From an uncultured Bacillota bacterium (GTDB lineage Bacteria; Bacillota; Clostridia; Oscillospirales; Oscillospiraceae), in the NCBI GenBank assembly GCA_947383275.1, contig CANDCW010000105.1:1-7034 (forward strand): a DNA stretch of 7,034 nucleotides, in the 5' to 3' direction. Both the position numbers and the translations under genes were made by a program. Below the pieces are notes generated by a model. It had not been told where the DNA came from and did no database searches. It saw only the letters and a program-made list of their open reading frames with translations. Shown here in pieces: positions 6,505 through 7,034 of this stretch (the stretch's first letter is position 1; every line of letters begins with the position of its first letter).

Positions 6505-7034
6505 ACCAAGTCCCCCTCATACATGCCGCAGGCCCGGGCCAATTTCAGCGTGCGCTCCGCGCCGGGCAGAAAGGCAATGTCGATCATTTTGCCGTCCACC
6601 GTGAACACCCCCAGGCCCTTCTCTGCGTTTTCCTTGATGGCCCGGACAATCTTCTCCGCCTGGATGACCTCCTTCTCGGTGGGGGCGAAGACCTGGTGAA
6701 CAAAACGAATTTGCTTGGGGTTGATGAGGCTCTTGCCGTCGAAGCCCATGGCCTTGTTCTGCAAAACCTCGGCCTCGAAGCCCTCCTGGTCGTCCAGGTT
6801 GGTGAAGACGGTATCGAAGCATTGAATGCCCGCCGCTCTTGCGGCCAGCAGCATCTGGCCCCGGGCAAAGAGCATATCCACCCCATCGTGTTGGGGGGAG
6901 GTCTGCATACACTTGCGGAAGTCGCCGCCGGAGATAGCCACTCCGAACATCCGGTCGGAGGCGGAGCAAATTTCATAGGCGTTCAAAATGCCCTTGGGGC
7001 TCTCCAGGGCGGCCATGAGGAGGGTGCGGCCCAC
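6501..7034 (-). CDS. citE: Citrate lyase beta subunit (citryl-ACP lyase), 5' end outside the window
   Basis: CitE cleaves citryl-ACP to oxaloacetate and acetyl-ACP within the cytoplasmic citrate lyase complex (CitD, CitE, CitF). It belongs to the HpcH/HpaI-like TIM-barrel family. The 177 visible residues correspond to roughly the last 60% of a family member of about 290-300 residues, and the reading frame runs off the right edge. Visible signatures are ALESPKG (Glu at residue 11 of the visible part, an expected Mg ligand), SGGDF (Asp38, the second expected ligand), LLFARGQMLLAARAAGI, FDTVFTNLDDQEGF, GFDGKSLINPKQI (97-109) and LGVFTVDGKMID near the end. Family members such as Klebsiella CitE usually read GAED where this one reads SGGD; the Asp is kept. 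The GTG at the window edge is an internal codon, not a start. The stop overlaps the citF start as ATGA, implying translational coupling. citD is expected upstream, outside the window. Confidence 0.93.
   Translation of the reverse strand: MGRTLLMAALESPKGILNAYEICSASDRMFGVAISGGDFRKCMQTSPQHDGVDMLFARGQMLLAARAAGIQCFDTVFTNLDDQEGFEAEVLQNKAMGFDGKSLINPKQIRFVHQVFAPTEKEVIQAEKIVRAIKENAEKGLGVFTVDGKMIDIAFLPGAERTLKLARACGMYEGDLV

Noticed and set aside
5218..6699. Long plus-strand open frame of 493 codons opposite citF and citE
   Set aside because: The translation is rich in His, Val, Gly and Asp with no family resemblance. It is a mirror effect of GC-rich third positions in citF, which is unmistakable on the other strand.
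7032..7034. GTG at the window edge as the start of citE
   Set aside because: CitE homology begins well before this point in complete proteins, so the codon is internal and the gene simply continues outside the window.

Overview
The window is a GC-rich bacterial segment in which every convincing gene lies on the minus strand, so it reads from right to left. It is most of a citrate lyase (citrate fermentation) gene cluster, followed by a truncated beta-galactosidase gene. The protein families, Shine-Dalgarno (SD) spacing and gene content suggest an anaerobic gut Firmicute, perhaps of the Oscillospiraceae (Flavonifractor/Lawsonibacter-like). That placement is from general resemblance only.

Layout in transcription order. 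Positions 7034-6501 hold the C-terminal 60% or so of citE (citryl-ACP lyase beta subunit), cut by the window edge. Positions 6504-4948 hold citF (citrate:acetyl-ACP transferase alpha subunit), which overlaps citE by ATGA. Positions 4888-3486 hold a CitMHS-type citrate transporter gene, broken by a one-base frameshift at an A6 run (4474-4469). A strong hairpin with a T-rich tail (3453-3410) then looks like an intrinsic terminator. It is followed at once by a plausible sigma-A-type promoter (3389-3361). The second unit holds a 103-residue PsiE-like membrane protein (3329-3018), citC (2989-1949) and a fused citX-citG gene (1935-568). After a GC-rich hairpin (561-536) comes a well-formed lacZ start (511). 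Its reading frame stops after 153 residues (position 50), where AT-rich sequence of unknown nature begins.

How it works together: the transporter would import metal-citrate. CitF and CitE, with the acyl carrier CitD (not in this window), would split citrate into acetate and oxaloacetate. CitG would make the prosthetic-group precursor, CitX would attach it to CitD, and CitC would acetylate the thiol to activate the complex. The window therefore contains both a structural/transport unit and a maturation unit, apparently transcribed separately.

The system itself is known. The points that deserve a second look are the frameshifted transporter, the truncated lacZ, the short PsiE-like protein at the head of the maturation unit, and the terminator/promoter pair that splits the cluster. 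I saw no tRNA, rRNA, CRISPR array or insertion sequence.
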